From positions 1 to 64,000 of the forward strand of contig NZ_JABTBO010000005.1 in assembly GCF_014884965.1 (NCBI RefSeq): a stretch of DNA of 64,000 nt, written 5' to 3'. This stretch comes from Spirabiliibacterium mucosae (GTDB taxonomy: Bacteria > Pseudomonadota > Gammaproteobacteria > Enterobacterales > Pasteurellaceae). Under the pieces are notes generated by a model. The model saw nothing but the letters and a program-made list of their open reading frames with translations. It did not search any database and was not told where the DNA came from. Positions 42,458-60,868 of this stretch are shown here, piece after piece; the stretch's first letter is position 1, and the number at the start of each line of letters is the position of its first letter. The translations under genes were made by a program, and so were the position numbers.

Positions 42458-42715
42458 TTAAGGTCGATAATCTTTCGGTAACTGCTTCCGTTCGATTTCA
42501 TTCATATAAGCGTGGTAGCAGTGGTTAGGCTGGAAGAAGAACAACCTATCAATAGCTTCTTTTGATAGCCGCCATCGTTTATGTGTGTTCCTCAACCGCC
42601 AGGCTCTCGCGCTCAGCGTTTCGTCAGCCATACCGCCGAACAACGCATTGAAAAATTGGTCGATAGCGATTAATACTTGCTTACATTTCACATTTGTACT
42701 CCACTTCAAAATCAA
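42458..42715 (-). CDS. Conserved small phage protein
   Basis: An 85-residue protein with the recognisable phage-associated pattern FGGMADETLSARAWR, then IDRLFFFQPNHCYHAY and E-RKQLPKDYR. It occurs in many phages near fibre or lysis genes; I know of no shown function. The frame opens at 42715, overlapping the upstream gene by 35 bases; a GTG at 42691 would shorten the overlap and may be the true start. Confidence 0.75.
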   Translation of the reverse strand: MILKWSTNVKCKQVLIAIDQFFNALFGGMADETLSARAWRLRNTHKRWRLSKEAIDRLFFFQPNHCYHAYMNEIERKQLPKDYRP

Positions 42716-43235
42716 GGTCTTCTAGGGTCTGCGCGGCATTGATACGGTCGACATGCTTCTGCCGTTGACCCGCAACGCACGCGGTTAACATCTCGAACTT
42801 AACTGCTTTTGCGTACGCTTTTTCAAGCAACAACTCTCGTGGTACATCGCGCTGCTTTGCGATCATGTCCATCAGCGGAGTCGGCGTGCTCGGGTCAGCC
42901 TTCCATGCTTTTGACTCTTTGGCCTGAAGAACCCACGTATTTTTCTCGAACTCGGGGACTTCATATGTACGCGCGGCGGTATACACAAACGCCTCAGCCT
43001 TAAAATTAACTTCGCTAAGCTTGTCTGCTTTTTTTACTGGCAGGTATTCCGCCGGTGAATAGTCGAGCTTTATCCCTTCACCGTCGAACACATAGTCGTA
43101 CAGAGGGCGCGCAAAGTCCATATCCGGTACTTGGTACCATCCCTCGCCCAGCGGCTCGTCCAAATGATCCGCGACGTCATCAATGTACGACACCGATATA
43201 AGACGCCGAGTGGCTGAGTCTACTTGTATAAACAT
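42681..43235 (-). CDS. Tail-fibre assembly-like phage protein
   Basis: A 184-residue protein. The N-terminal part (VDSATRRLISVSYIDDVADH) resembles the start of tail-fibre assembly or fibre-associated proteins. The C-terminal half (STPTPLMDMIAKQRDVPRELLLEKAYAKAVKF) has a helical pattern like DUF4376-type domains. It sits next to the tail and fibre genes. It could be a fibre chaperone or a minor virion protein. Confidence 0.6.
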   Translation of the reverse strand: MFIQVDSATRRLISVSYIDDVADHLDEPLGEGWYQVPDMDFARPLYDYVFDGEGIKLDYSPAEYLPVKKADKLSEVNFKAEAFVYTAARTYEVPEFEKNTWVLQAKESKAWKADPSTPTPLMDMIAKQRDVPRELLLEKAYAKAVKFEMLTACVAGQRQKHVDRINAAQTLEDLDFEVEYKCEM

Positions 43236-43238
43236 GTT

Positions 43239-44393
43239 TTACCTCGTTAAAATACTTTCTACGCCATAGACACGTAGGCTAGGCCCGAACCTCTGAACTG
43301 GTGTGGTTCTGAGGCCACCTGTAACTCCTCGCACTTCATATGCGGGGACTGCGAGCATGTTTCCACGCTTCGTGCATAGAGGGCCGATCTGCCATACAGT
43401 ACCCCCTGTCTGACTAGGGGTTAGGGAGTCAGGCTCCCCCGATATGACCACACATGGCTCGTAATTTCCGAAAGTGAAGATATGTGGAACTCCTTTACCG
43501 TTTGGCGGTGGCACGACTATGTCTGCTAAGTGCGTCAATATGGCTGCGTTACCTGAGTCAAACGTCAAGCGCCCATCATCTCCGTACACCCGAAAACCGT
43601 ACTCATCATCACTAGCGAAAGCTGACGCAACGCACTCGTATTCGATTACTATGCGCCGATTGCCTTTTCTAACCTGATTGTTGATCCCACGCTCACGCGA
43701 ATAGTCCAACTTGATGCTTTTTGGCCCAGCTAACCGAACAACTGCATCGCAAGGCATGCGTATTTCTCTACCTGTGTTGGGGTCAGGTCCGTACATGTCG
43801 ACCCACGCATTGATGATATTTTGGTTTGTACTGGGCACCGGTAGTTCGAACGTAAACTCGAATTTTTTACCGTCGAATGTGAACGTTTTGGTCACTGAGT
43901 TTTTATAAACTGAGTGTATTGGCTGAGAGTAATCAAAACCGATACCAGATATACCGTACTCCCCCTTATTGATATAGTTACCCACAGTCGGAGAATACAT
44001 AGCATAAAAAGAGTTAAATACAGACTGAAAACCACCAGCTTGTCTGGCATTCTGGACGACAAAAGTAGAATCGTCACGGTTTGCCCAAGGGGAAATGAGG
44101 ATAGCTTTCTCGGTGTAGTATATGTCTGGCTCGCTGTCCCAGCCCGGCCGAAACTCTCGTGGGGGTCTAATAACCCCACCAGCAGTAACCAAAGCTTTTG
44201 AGCACACCGTTATCGGGGCTAGAAAGCTCCCGTTCCCGCCTCGGTGTCGAGCAAGGTCTATTCGATTGATGTCATACCTGCCAAACTCGTAGTCCCACTT
44301 AACAAACAAATGTGAGCCATATCCTGAAGGCCATATACCATATCCTGGCCTGCGTCTCGACGGCCTAAAATCAAAACCCACAAATGTAGCCAC
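43239..44393 (-). CDS. Phage tail protein with YGxxVY C-terminal motif
   Basis: A 384-residue, aromatic- and Gly-rich protein without membrane segments. The C-terminal third contains YGFRVYGDDGRLTFDSG, a motif seen in phage tail-tip or DUF6453-like proteins. The rest I do not recognise. It overlaps the fibre gene upstream by one base and is followed three bases later by the assembly-like gene, so it is probably part of the host-contact apparatus. Confidence 0.6.
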   Translation of the reverse strand: MATFVGFDFRPSRRRPGYGIWPSGYGSHLFVKWDYEFGRYDINRIDLARHRGGNGSFLAPITVCSKALVTAGGVIRPPREFRPGWDSEPDIYYTEKAILISPWANRDDSTFVVQNARQAGGFQSVFNSFYAMYSPTVGNYINKGEYGISGIGFDYSQPIHSVYKNSVTKTFTFDGKKFEFTFELPVPSTNQNIINAWVDMYGPDPNTGREIRMPCDAVVRLAGPKSIKLDYSRERGINNQVRKGNRRIVIEYECVASAFASDDEYGFRVYGDDGRLTFDSGNAAILTHLADIVVPPPNGKGVPHIFTFGNYEPCVVISGEPDSLTPSQTGGTVWQIGPLCTKRGNMLAVPAYEVRGVTGGLRTTPVQRFGPSLRVYGVESILTR

Positions 44394-47300
44394 TATCTAA
44401 GTTTCCCCATCTTCGCCCTCAGATTGCCGCGCAGGTCATACACCGCAATGTACTCATTAGTGATGACCAACCCCTTGTTCTCTCTTCTGCCGCGCCCGTA
44501 AATTTCAATACCGTTGCCATCAATCTTTACTCGGTCTCCGACGGTCAAGCTGTTAGCTACCTTGGCAGTTTCAGCAGTAATCCTCTTACCCCGAATGAGA
44601 TTACCCCACAGAGTATCCGTCGCAGTAACTTTGTCACCGCTAATTGTGCTAGCGCTGATTTGCTCAGCCGCGAAATTCTTAATCTCTGCTTTGTACGCCG
44701 AGATAAACCCAGCGGACATTTGTGCAGACGTAATGGAGTTCGTGATGATTTGACCGCCGTCGATGACCGTCATGCCGCTATTTACCCAGTCGGACGGCGA
44801 TACGTTAGTGCCATTTCTAACGCCGTCACCAGCCGCCTCGAGCATAGGGCGCATGAAATACATAGCCGCCGTGTCGTCATCGTTGTAGTTCAAGTGGTTG
44901 ATGTAACCCTCAAAGCAGTAACGAACGACCCTGCCAGCACCAGTAGGGGCAGTGAATGCGATGGCGGTGCGTCTAAATGCCGCCGGGCTAGCGTCGCCAT
45001 CTTGGGCGAATATCGGTGTGCCGTATCCGAGCACTCTGATATACTTCGCGCTTCCGCTTGACATATCAATTTCTTCAATTCGCAAGCGCGCGTAGCAGCG
45101 AACACCGACGTAGTAAGCAGACGCAATATATTTTTTACCGGGCTCAAGGTTGAAATCCTCAGTTGTACGCGCCAACAGACAGCGAGAGCCTGCTTTTAAG
45201 CCCTTGTAATTGGTGAAGGTGTTACTGAGGACGAGAATACGCTCATTTAACCCCAGTCTGATATTCTGAGGTAAATCTGACGAGACCGAATTTAAATACT
45301 CTGCTCGCCCTGACCCTGTTATAGCGGTGCGCGGTTTTAAGGACGGCGACCACCCGAACGCCGACCTACCACCATCGGTAGAACCGAACGTTGGGTTGAC
45401 CAGCAGGTTGACGCCATTACCGACAGCGAGATGTCTAGTGCTAATAGCCCCAGCTGCGATTTGGTCTGCCCCCACCGCGGCCGCGGCGATCTTAGCCGCC
45501 ACCACCGAGTTTGCTGCGAGCTTGTCGGCTGTAACAGCGTTTGAGGCAATGTTGTTTGCCACAACAGCATTCGCCGCCAACTTACCCGCAATGACCGCGC
45601 CAGCCGCAAGTTTTTCAGCAGTAATCGCATTGGCTTCAATCTTCTCAGCGGATACAGAGCCGTCAACGATAAGGTCACTACCAGCCATCAAACGCGCGAT
45701 GATATTGCGGACACGCATTTCACCACGCGCTGATCCCCCTACGCTTGGCGCGCGTCTGCTAACGCGAAAACGCGCGTATTTTATGCCTTCGGGGATTTCA
45801 ACGACCCGCGTGGTTGTAATCCAATTCCAATCGCCCTGCTTAACCTCACCACGCACCCGCGAAGGTGACGTAATCCCCCGTGGCCACACTGTTATCCAGC
45901 GTTTTATGTCCACGCTGCATACGAGCGCTGGCGGGTCTGCCAGCTGTTCTGTTCCGTCCATAGCAACTTCATAAGACAGAAAGTACCGTTCACCGGGGCT
46001 TACTACAAATGCGTGCGATCGAAACTCAGATATATAGTCCGAATTGCTAACAGCAGTTTTGCTCTCGGTGGTTACGATATGCCGCTCCTTATCTTCAGAG
46101 CCGATAACCCAGCTACCACCGAGCGACCAGGCGTCTGGGTCGGAGAACGTTGAGTCCATAACAACGTTTGTTGGGTTCATCACGTGCAAGTGGCGAACTG
46201 ATATGCTTTCGGCCGCGATATGGTTAGCCCCAACTGCGTTAGCTGCAATCTTACCCGCAGTAACCGCGTTGGCTGCAATCTGTTCAGCTCCAACTTCACC
46301 AGCTTTTATGTGTTTAGCTTGAATCACGTTAGCGCCGATATGGTTAGCGCCAACAGCGTTAGCTGATATATGCCCAGCCGAAACACTATTAGCTGCGATT
46401 TTATCGGAAGTAACCGCATTAGCTGAGATCTGATTAGCCCCAACTGCGTTAGCTGCAATCTTACCCGCAGTAACCGCGTTGGCTGCAATCTGGTTCGCGC
46501 CGATAGCGTTAGCCGCAATTTGGCTAGCGTTAACCTGCCCCGTCAGCTTTGATGTCGGAACCGGAGGCATTTGCCCGATACCGATTGTATTTTTAATGTC
46601 GCTAAATGAGATCGACGGTAGTTTGGTTTTAGGTATGACAGGTATTTGAGTCTCAGCCAACGCCCCACCAATATCAGAAAAATGTAACGCTGGGATTGAC
46701 GATTTAGACAACGTACCAGTCAATTTAGTGGTAGGTATTGAAGGTATGTTCGATGAACTCAGAATACCTTTGATTTTTGCCGCTGGAATATCACCAAGAT
46801 TACCCGACGGTATGTTAGTCGGGAGCTTATCGACACCGATTTTACCCGCAAGCTCATTCAGGGCAGGTATATTCGTCGCTGCCAACTTCCCAGCGATTAG
46901 CGCGGCGTCGATGGAGCTGTTATATTTTTTGCCATCCCATCGGTATAACACCCCGTCTACAACGATAGACTCGCCCTCGTTATTTTTCGGGACGCTGCTT
47001 TTAATCCGCACCGCGTTAATCTGGTCAGCAATCTCCGTCATTGACGGTGTGCTTTCAGCAATAGTGAGGTATTTGCCCTTCGCTTCGTTCCAGAACAACA
47101 ATCGGCCAGTTCGCTCGTCGTAAATCGTACTCGACTCGCCTTTTGACGTAGGAACTCCATCGACCGCAGCAACCCAGTGCATACCAGCAGACTCGACTTC
47201 CTCTTTCATAGTGCGGCGGGTCTTAACGAACGAACCCTCAGTAGACTGAATTGGGCCGACTTGTCCTAACTTATTGACGTGGCGAATCCAGTAATAGTAC

Positions 47301-47797
47301 CCGCTGTTGTATTCCAGCTTGTCTGAGTACACATTACCGACACTAACAGCGAACAAGTTGCGTTCGTTAAATTGTGGGCGGTCAACAGGCTCTTTGCGTG
47401 CGTTTAGGTTGGTACGCTGGCGAAAAATCTCAGTGTATGAGTGCCCCTTGTATGTGGGGTCTTCCCAGTGCAGTAATGCTGACGTCCAGCCGACAGTTAC
47501 TTCAAATCCGGCTGGGATTGTAGGGCGTTCGATTTCCTCTTCGTCGCCGCGCCCTCCCCCCGTCTTACCTACATTCGCCAGAGCACGTGCGATCGCCGCG
47601 CGGTCGCCGTTAAACTTAAAGCCTTTACCGAGCAGCTCGCCGACAGTCACTGCCCGGTCAAGCTCAGCATTACCTGTACGACCGCCTTGGAACGTCTGTA
47701 ATGCAGTGCGTAATGACTCTAAAAACGACCGCATTTGGGGGTCTTTAATCGTGGCCGGCACATTGCCGATAGCTGGTTGAGAACGCTTAATCGCCAT
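44393..47797 (-). CDS. Repeat-rich tail fibre or host-specificity protein
   Basis: A 1134-residue protein. A fibronectin-III-like region lies at about 90-205 (ITAGF-like IPAGFEVTVGWTSALLHWED). A block of ten-residue repeats of the form A-N-A-V-T-A-x-K-I-A follows at about 425-545, then a carbohydrate-binding-like domain, a second repeat block near 720-790, a second such domain (LLVNPTFGS), and a beta-rich C terminus (VKIDGNGIEIYG). The repeats resemble those in lambda J-like proteins and probably form an elongated trimeric stalk. It likely binds the host receptor. Stop and start overlap neighbours by one base. Confidence 0.75.
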   Translation of the reverse strand: MAIKRSQPAIGNVPATIKDPQMRSFLESLRTALQTFQGGRTGNAELDRAVTVGELLGKGFKFNGDRAAIARALANVGKTGGGRGDEEEIERPTIPAGFEVTVGWTSALLHWEDPTYKGHSYTEIFRQRTNLNARKEPVDRPQFNERNLFAVSVGNVYSDKLEYNSGYYYWIRHVNKLGQVGPIQSTEGSFVKTRRTMKEEVESAGMHWVAAVDGVPTSKGESSTIYDERTGRLLFWNEAKGKYLTIAESTPSMTEIADQINAVRIKSSVPKNNEGESIVVDGVLYRWDGKKYNSSIDAALIAGKLAATNIPALNELAGKIGVDKLPTNIPSGNLGDIPAAKIKGILSSSNIPSIPTTKLTGTLSKSSIPALHFSDIGGALAETQIPVIPKTKLPSISFSDIKNTIGIGQMPPVPTSKLTGQVNASQIAANAIGANQIAANAVTAGKIAANAVGANQISANAVTSDKIAANSVSAGHISANAVGANHIGANVIQAKHIKAGEVGAEQIAANAVTAGKIAANAVGANHIAAESISVRHLHVMNPTNVVMDSTFSDPDAWSLGGSWVIGSEDKERHIVTTESKTAVSNSDYISEFRSHAFVVSPGERYFLSYEVAMDGTEQLADPPALVCSVDIKRWITVWPRGITSPSRVRGEVKQGDWNWITTTRVVEIPEGIKYARFRVSRRAPSVGGSARGEMRVRNIIARLMAGSDLIVDGSVSAEKIEANAITAEKLAAGAVIAGKLAANAVVANNIASNAVTADKLAANSVVAAKIAAAAVGADQIAAGAISTRHLAVGNGVNLLVNPTFGSTDGGRSAFGWSPSLKPRTAITGSGRAEYLNSVSSDLPQNIRLGLNERILVLSNTFTNYKGLKAGSRCLLARTTEDFNLEPGKKYIASAYYVGVRCYARLRIEEIDMSSGSAKYIRVLGYGTPIFAQDGDASPAAFRRTAIAFTAPTGAGRVVRYCFEGYINHLNYNDDDTAAMYFMRPMLEAAGDGVRNGTNVSPSDWVNSGMTVIDGGQIITNSITSAQMSAGFISAYKAEIKNFAAEQISASTISGDKVTATDTLWGNLIRGKRITAETAKVANSLTVGDRVKIDGNGIEIYGRGRRENKGLVITNEYIAVYDLRGNLRAKMGKLR
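46224..46492. repeat. 59-bp exact direct repeat inside the fibre gene
   Basis: The 59 bases at 46224-46282 are identical to 46434-46492, 210 bases (70 codons) apart. They encode the A-N-A-V-T-A-G-K-I stalk motif. Recombination between them would delete or duplicate 70 residues without changing frame. Confidence 0.85.
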
Positions 47798-49461
47798 TAA
47801 ACTGCTCCGAACTCACTGAGGTTGTTTGCGATCTGAATGTCATGTACAGTTTTGTCACTTTCAATCAATAAGCTGTACTCTGTGGATAGGAATCCGCCTT
47901 TCAAGCGAAACGGCTTAGAGCAATGAGCAGTGTACGTTTCTACGCGCTCATTGGCGCATCCATTGCGTGACTTGAGTTTAAACGTGACAGGGTAATCAGA
48001 TGCGTAGACACGCCCCCACGACATGTTGACAGGTCTCATCATGTCGTAGCGTCCGCTTTCCCACTTGTAGCTGAATTTACCGTCGCCCTTATTGAACGCT
48101 TTAAGACGTCCATCGCCCTCGTGATAATAGAGCGTATCGGTAGCGAGGTCGGTGTACATCACTTTCGGGAGAAAATTCACTTCGCGCAACGACTGCTGCT
48201 TAGCGTTAGGGACGTAGATGTAGCACTTAGTTGCGTCCTTACAGGTAAACAGGTACATGCCCTCGTAGTACGCCGCGTTGACAGACGCGGGTTTCAAAGA
48301 GGCCCACGTGCGCTCGTCGAACACATCAGAACTCACTAACTCAGAACGATAACCACGGATAATGCACAGACCATCTGGCGAGGCGTACATCACGCCGTCC
48401 TCTAACGCCACAATACTCTGCGCCGAAACGCATGCTTGCGGGTCCGGTAACTTAATTGCCTGCAAGTTACCCGGTCCGCCGCCTGTAACGACATACGGGT
48501 GGCCTTTGGTCAACACGACGAGGTCAGTACCAACGCTAGCCAAGCCAACGATGTCGTACTCGACAACAATCTGAAACGACGGCGGCCATGCGTGCGGTAC
48601 GTTAGGAACAGAGAAACACAGAGTCCGGCCTGTAAAACAAGCCAGATAACTGTTCGCCACAGACACTACACCTTTGGCTGGCCCAGATGGCCATAACGAA
48701 CGGTTGTCATCGGGCGGCCCAAACCAGTCGGTTGTGCTCATCTCTTCAAGCACATCCTCGCTACGACGCGTATCTGTGTACCGGTCCGTAGTGTATGGAA
48801 CATCTGCCACATACTGCCACACACCCGACCCGTCGGACGCGGTATTAGTGCGGTAAATACGCCAGACTGCACCACGCCCGAAGTTATAGTTGCCGCTGGG
48901 CTGCGCGGGGCGATTAATCGTTATCGCAGTGCGGGTGCTCTTAGTTTGTTTAACCCGCGCCACGCTAGACGCTGGCGATGCAGGCCCTTCACGGCCAAAC
49001 GCGTCCACCCACGTTACTGCGTACGCAACGTCCTCGACATCAACGTCTGTGTCAGACACCGCTCGAGAGTCTCCGCCGCTGATAGACGGCTTAGCCGGCT
49101 GTGGGATACCGAGCTTGTAGCTTGTTGATGGGTACGGTGCGCGGCTAGTTGCCACACTGTTTCGGGTGTAATGCAGGCCGTCGTTAGCCGTAAACACAAC
49201 CTCGTGGTTTGGGTCATTAATGATTGGGGCTTTAACCACCGACGCTAAATAATCGAACTCGAACCAATGACTGTCAGTGTATCGGAAAACGGTTTTAGTT
49301 GACGGACGGACGCTAGACCCAGCGTCTTTCGGGCAATACCACGCTTTTAACGAGTACGGATCGGGCCTTACATTGACAGATGTTGCTGCGACGCCAACAG
49401 GCAATCGCAGCGGGTCAAGCCGTGGGGCAATACCACCCCAGTTATTGAACGTTAGTTTCAT
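47797..49461 (-). CDS. Phage virion structural protein
   Basis: A 554-residue protein starting MKLTFNNWGGIAPRLDP, with repeated beta-type segments (YVPNAKQQSLREVNF, VALEDGVMYASPDG, LYYHEGDGRLKAF) suggestive of a propeller-like fold, and a YAVTWVDAFGREGPAS Ig-like stretch in the first third. Similar proteins lie beside giant internal proteins in short-tailed phages, where they may form the tail tube or nozzle. I chose the ATG at 49461 because an AAGGCGAG site precedes it; the frame is open to 49485. It overlaps the upstream small gene by 20 bases. Confidence 0.7.
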   Translation of the reverse strand: MKLTFNNWGGIAPRLDPLRLPVGVAATSVNVRPDPYSLKAWYCPKDAGSSVRPSTKTVFRYTDSHWFEFDYLASVVKAPIINDPNHEVVFTANDGLHYTRNSVATSRAPYPSTSYKLGIPQPAKPSISGGDSRAVSDTDVDVEDVAYAVTWVDAFGREGPASPASSVARVKQTKSTRTAITINRPAQPSGNYNFGRGAVWRIYRTNTASDGSGVWQYVADVPYTTDRYTDTRRSEDVLEEMSTTDWFGPPDDNRSLWPSGPAKGVVSVANSYLACFTGRTLCFSVPNVPHAWPPSFQIVVEYDIVGLASVGTDLVVLTKGHPYVVTGGGPGNLQAIKLPDPQACVSAQSIVALEDGVMYASPDGLCIIRGYRSELVSSDVFDERTWASLKPASVNAAYYEGMYLFTCKDATKCYIYVPNAKQQSLREVNFLPKVMYTDLATDTLYYHEGDGRLKAFNKGDGKFSYKWESGRYDMMRPVNMSWGRVYASDYPVTFKLKSRNGCANERVETYTAHCSKPFRLKGGFLSTEYSLLIESDKTVHDIQIANNLSEFGAV

Positions 49462-49738
49462 TAGAGCTCGCCTTTTTACCCTCAAGGGTTGCTATACGCT
49501 CAGAAATGCGGTCAACTTTTGATTTAACGCTCTCGATACGGCGGTCTAACTCAACGGTTTTAGAGTTAAGGGTTTCGATGCGCACAGTGGATTGCAGAAC
49601 TAGGTCGTAAACACGGTCCAGTTTTGCGACGGTTGTTTGGAAGTAGTAGATGAAAACTACCTGTAAAATCGACAATATAACCGCAGCCGGTTTTACAATC
49701 ATCCCCATCGACTCCTTCTCATTCTCAGTAACATTCAT
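49442..49738 (-). CDS. Small phage membrane protein with coiled coil
   Basis: A 98-residue protein with one hydrophobic segment at about 14-33 (IVKPAAVILSILQVVFIYYF) and a long charged heptad pattern after it (VYDLVLQS, VELDRRIESVKSKVDRISERIATLEGK). I do not recognise the family. It is read between the giant protein and a structural protein. It could be a holin-like or virion membrane protein; a spanin is less likely because a spanin pair exists elsewhere. Confidence 0.65.
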   Translation of the reverse strand: MNVTENEKESMGMIVKPAAVILSILQVVFIYYFQTTVAKLDRVYDLVLQSTVRIETLNSKTVELDRRIESVKSKVDRISERIATLEGKKASSNETNVQ

Positions 49739-49756
49739 GCTGTTTAACCTCTAGTT

Positions 49757-49834
49757 TGTGGGGCTAGGGGCTGGCCTATATTATAACCTAAACCAACTCC
49801 AATTATAACCAAATTTTTAATCTTTTGGTTATGA

Positions 49835-49836
<2 letters not shown>
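49757..49836 (-). promoter_or_regulatory. Intergenic control region after the giant gene
   Basis: Read on the minus strand, the stop of the giant gene runs into a hairpin (arms at 49801-49813 and 49824-49836, one mismatch). Two copies of GGTTATAAT follow (complement of 49802-49810 and 49780-49788). The second contains a perfect TATAAT that could be the -10 of a phage promoter for the fibre and lysis genes. A GCCCCTAGCCCC block follows (complement of 49757-49771). A strong -35 is not seen. Confidence 0.4.
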
Positions 49837-58305
<8,469 letters not shown>

Positions 58306-58306
<1 letters not shown>

Positions 58307-60285
58307 TATTTAGCCCCCTTCAACTCACGAATGATGTATGTATCAAGGTCTTTCGATATGTCAGCATTGGCGTTCATCGTCAACCTAGAAACTGCGCGTG
58401 CCAGAACCGCTGGTGGAACACCTTGTTCCATCGCTGAGTTAATCGCGTCATTAACTTTAAGCACTTCGCCGTCATCAAGGTAGCTGGAGCCGTTATGTCG
58501 TTGCGCGAAATAGATCGCCGCGGGGACACTCGCAATGTCAGAGTTATTCGCATAAATCTTAGCGGCCTTATCAAGCTGGCTTTGGAATGTGTAGTCGGTA
58601 CGGTCGGCTTTCCCGAGTGCATTATCTTTACCGTACATTTCCTGCATATAGCCAGTAGCTTGTGTAGCGAACTCTTCGATACGGTCATCAAAGCGGGTAT
58701 TATCTTTACCGCCCCGTTTATTACGCTTGGCTAGGTTATCGCGGAAGCTGCTAAGCTCAGACTCAGTAGCTGGCGCCCCCTCTTTTGAAGCAGCAAGCAA
58801 TTGTTGCTCTACGCCTTTAAGCTGCCCTTTAAAGCTGGCGTCGGAAACCTTAGCCTGTTTGTCGTCGTACTCTAACAGCTCGTTTAAGTTGTTATATTTG
58901 AGGTCAGGATTACGAACAGCCGCTTGGTACGCTGCCGTATATAGCTTGTACTCTTCGTCAGTTTCAGCATTTCGGGCCGCTTCGGCCAACGCTTCTGCGC
59001 GTTTAGCATTATCCGCCCGTACTTGCACTTGCTCAGCGCGTTGTTGTTTCGCCAGTCGCTCGCGCGATGTCGCCTGTTCAGCGTTAGAGTTGAATTTATC
59101 AATGTATTGCTGCTCAATGTCAGCATCCGACGTCGAGCGTTCTTTCGCGATTGCAGCGAGGTCACTCTTAGCCTTGCGCTCCGAGTCTTGGTCGCCGTAA
59201 TCGCCTTGCGGAATTACCGCATCATCCATGTTGCGCCATTCGGTCTGCAACCCCTGTGCGGAAGCTAGCCGAGCTTTTGCGTCGCGCTCGCGTTTCTTCA
59301 ATCCGCGATCAGCGATAGCCTTATCTGTCGCTATGTCTTCACCGTACGCTGCATATGGGGCAGCTTTAACAGTATCCCTCTCGACCGCCGCGCCTGGGGC
59401 AGCTTTCAAAGCCGCTGTATCAGCCAAGCCGCCAGCGAGAGACGCTAGGCTGCCGAGCGCATTCGGTTTAGCATCGGCTTTGTTTTTTTCGGGTGCTTTT
59501 CCGCCAAATAATGGGGACGTTTTCACAATGTCATGGAACTCCTCGGGGCTGTGGTGGTCCACTTCCTTCATGTACACTTTGCCGTCTGCGTCTTTACCAG
59601 CGTAGATAGTGGCAACCTGCCCTGTCTTGTTATTGTGCCCAAGGAATAACGTACCGCCTTCAGGTAGGCCCATGCTTTTTGCCACCTCGTTGGCGTTAAT
59701 CCCTTTTTCTTTCGCTAAGACATTCGCTACCGCCGTACCATGTTTAGATACGGAATACTGGCTACCTGTGGCTTCGTTAAACTCATCTTCAGTGATTGAT
59801 GATGGCGCGCCATCCGCAGCAGTCGTATTAAGCTGAGGGAACGCATCAGTAGCAGCCTTGCCGGCGCCATACAGCATATTGAACACATCTGACCTGCGTT
59901 TCCTCGCCTGTTCTTCTTTCAACTCCGCGCGACGGACTTTATCCTGCTCAAACGCCAGGCGCTTCGCACTCAAGCTATGGTTAGCCCACGCCACGCCGAG
60001 CAGCCCACGAGAAATACCCTCACTGGCCTTGTTATGCCGGCTAGTCTCCGCCAACGAGCGGTTATGGTAGTCCATTGTATCTTTGTGCTTAGTAACCTCG
60101 AGGTCGAACCGACGGTTGCTATCCATAACCTCATGCGCCCACTTCCGCTCGTTAAAGCCACGCTGGTACGCCTCAGCCTCGCGTTTATCACGGCGGTCCA
60201 TCACACCGTCGTAGATGCTCATGAGCTCTTTCGCGCCCTGAATACCTTGCAAAAATCCGTTGTATAAGGCTACTCTGTTAGCCAT
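58306..60285 (-). CDS. Probable internal virion (ejection) protein
   Basis: A 659-residue, mostly helical and highly charged protein with no signal or membrane segment. Long Ala/Lys/Glu/Arg-rich stretches suggest coiled coils (DKVRRAELKEEQARKRR, ASRERLAKQQRAEQVQVRADNAKRAEALAEA as separate segments). I do not recognise a family. Its stop overlaps the start of the giant gene (TAATG). Size, composition and position fit an ejection protein that forms a complex with the giant protein. Confidence 0.65.
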
Positions 60286-60352
60286 AGACTCTCCTTAAAG
60301 AAAAGGTGCGGGCACACACCCGCACCCATAGAACGTGGGTAAAACCGCAGGG

Positions 60353-60868
60353 CTACAAAAAGCCAGCGAGCAAACGAACACCGAGACCGGCGATACTACC
60401 TAATGCGCCGTACTTAGCTTGTTTATTAGCGTGGTATTGGGCGTCTTTCTGCATACGACGCTGCGCTTCGTTTTGCGCGATACCGCCGAGCGTAGCTGCT
60501 GAGCCTTTTTTCATTGCGTTGGTCTGCGCAACAAGACGGTTCAGCGCACCAGTGTTAGCTTCATATTGGTCAACACGGGCAGTGTTCATGTTGGCGGTGT
60601 TGCTCGCTGCCGCATTAACGCTGTTTAGCGAGTTCATCGCCAGACGCTGTGATGGCGTTAGGTATGTCTGAGCGCGAGACATTTGACGTTGATTGACTGA
60701 CCCGTCGATGCCTAACGCTGTGCGTTGCATTTGTCGTTTAGCCGCATCAACCAACCGTGTAGAGTTGGTATCTTGTGCCTCATACCCCATCAGCTGCTGT
60801 AGGTAAGGTTTTATCACGGCCCAGTCCGCCTTGTAATTCTGTGCAAGAGTGTCGTCTAATCCGGACAT
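60353..60868 (-). CDS. Small internal virion-type protein
   Basis: A 171-residue protein rich in Ala, Gln, Asn and Met, predicted helical, with a Gly/Ala-rich hydrophobic C terminus (LGSIAGLGVRLLAGFL). Such endings are common in short-tailed-phage internal proteins that enter membranes. No family is recognised. It overlaps the next gene upstream by one base. Confidence 0.6.
   Translation of the reverse strand: MSGLDDTLAQNYKADWAVIKPYLQQLMGYEAQDTNSTRLVDAAKRQMQRTALGIDGSVNQRQMSRAQTYLTPSQRLAMNSLNSVNAAASNTANMNTARVDQYEANTGALNRLVAQTNAMKKGSAATLGGIAQNEAQRRMQKDAQYHANKQAKYGALGSIAGLGVRLLAGFL

Noticed and set aside
46190-46530. CRISPR-like repeat pattern in the fibre gene
   Set aside because: The short repeats are degenerate codons for a protein stalk motif within one long frame, without spacer-like variation.
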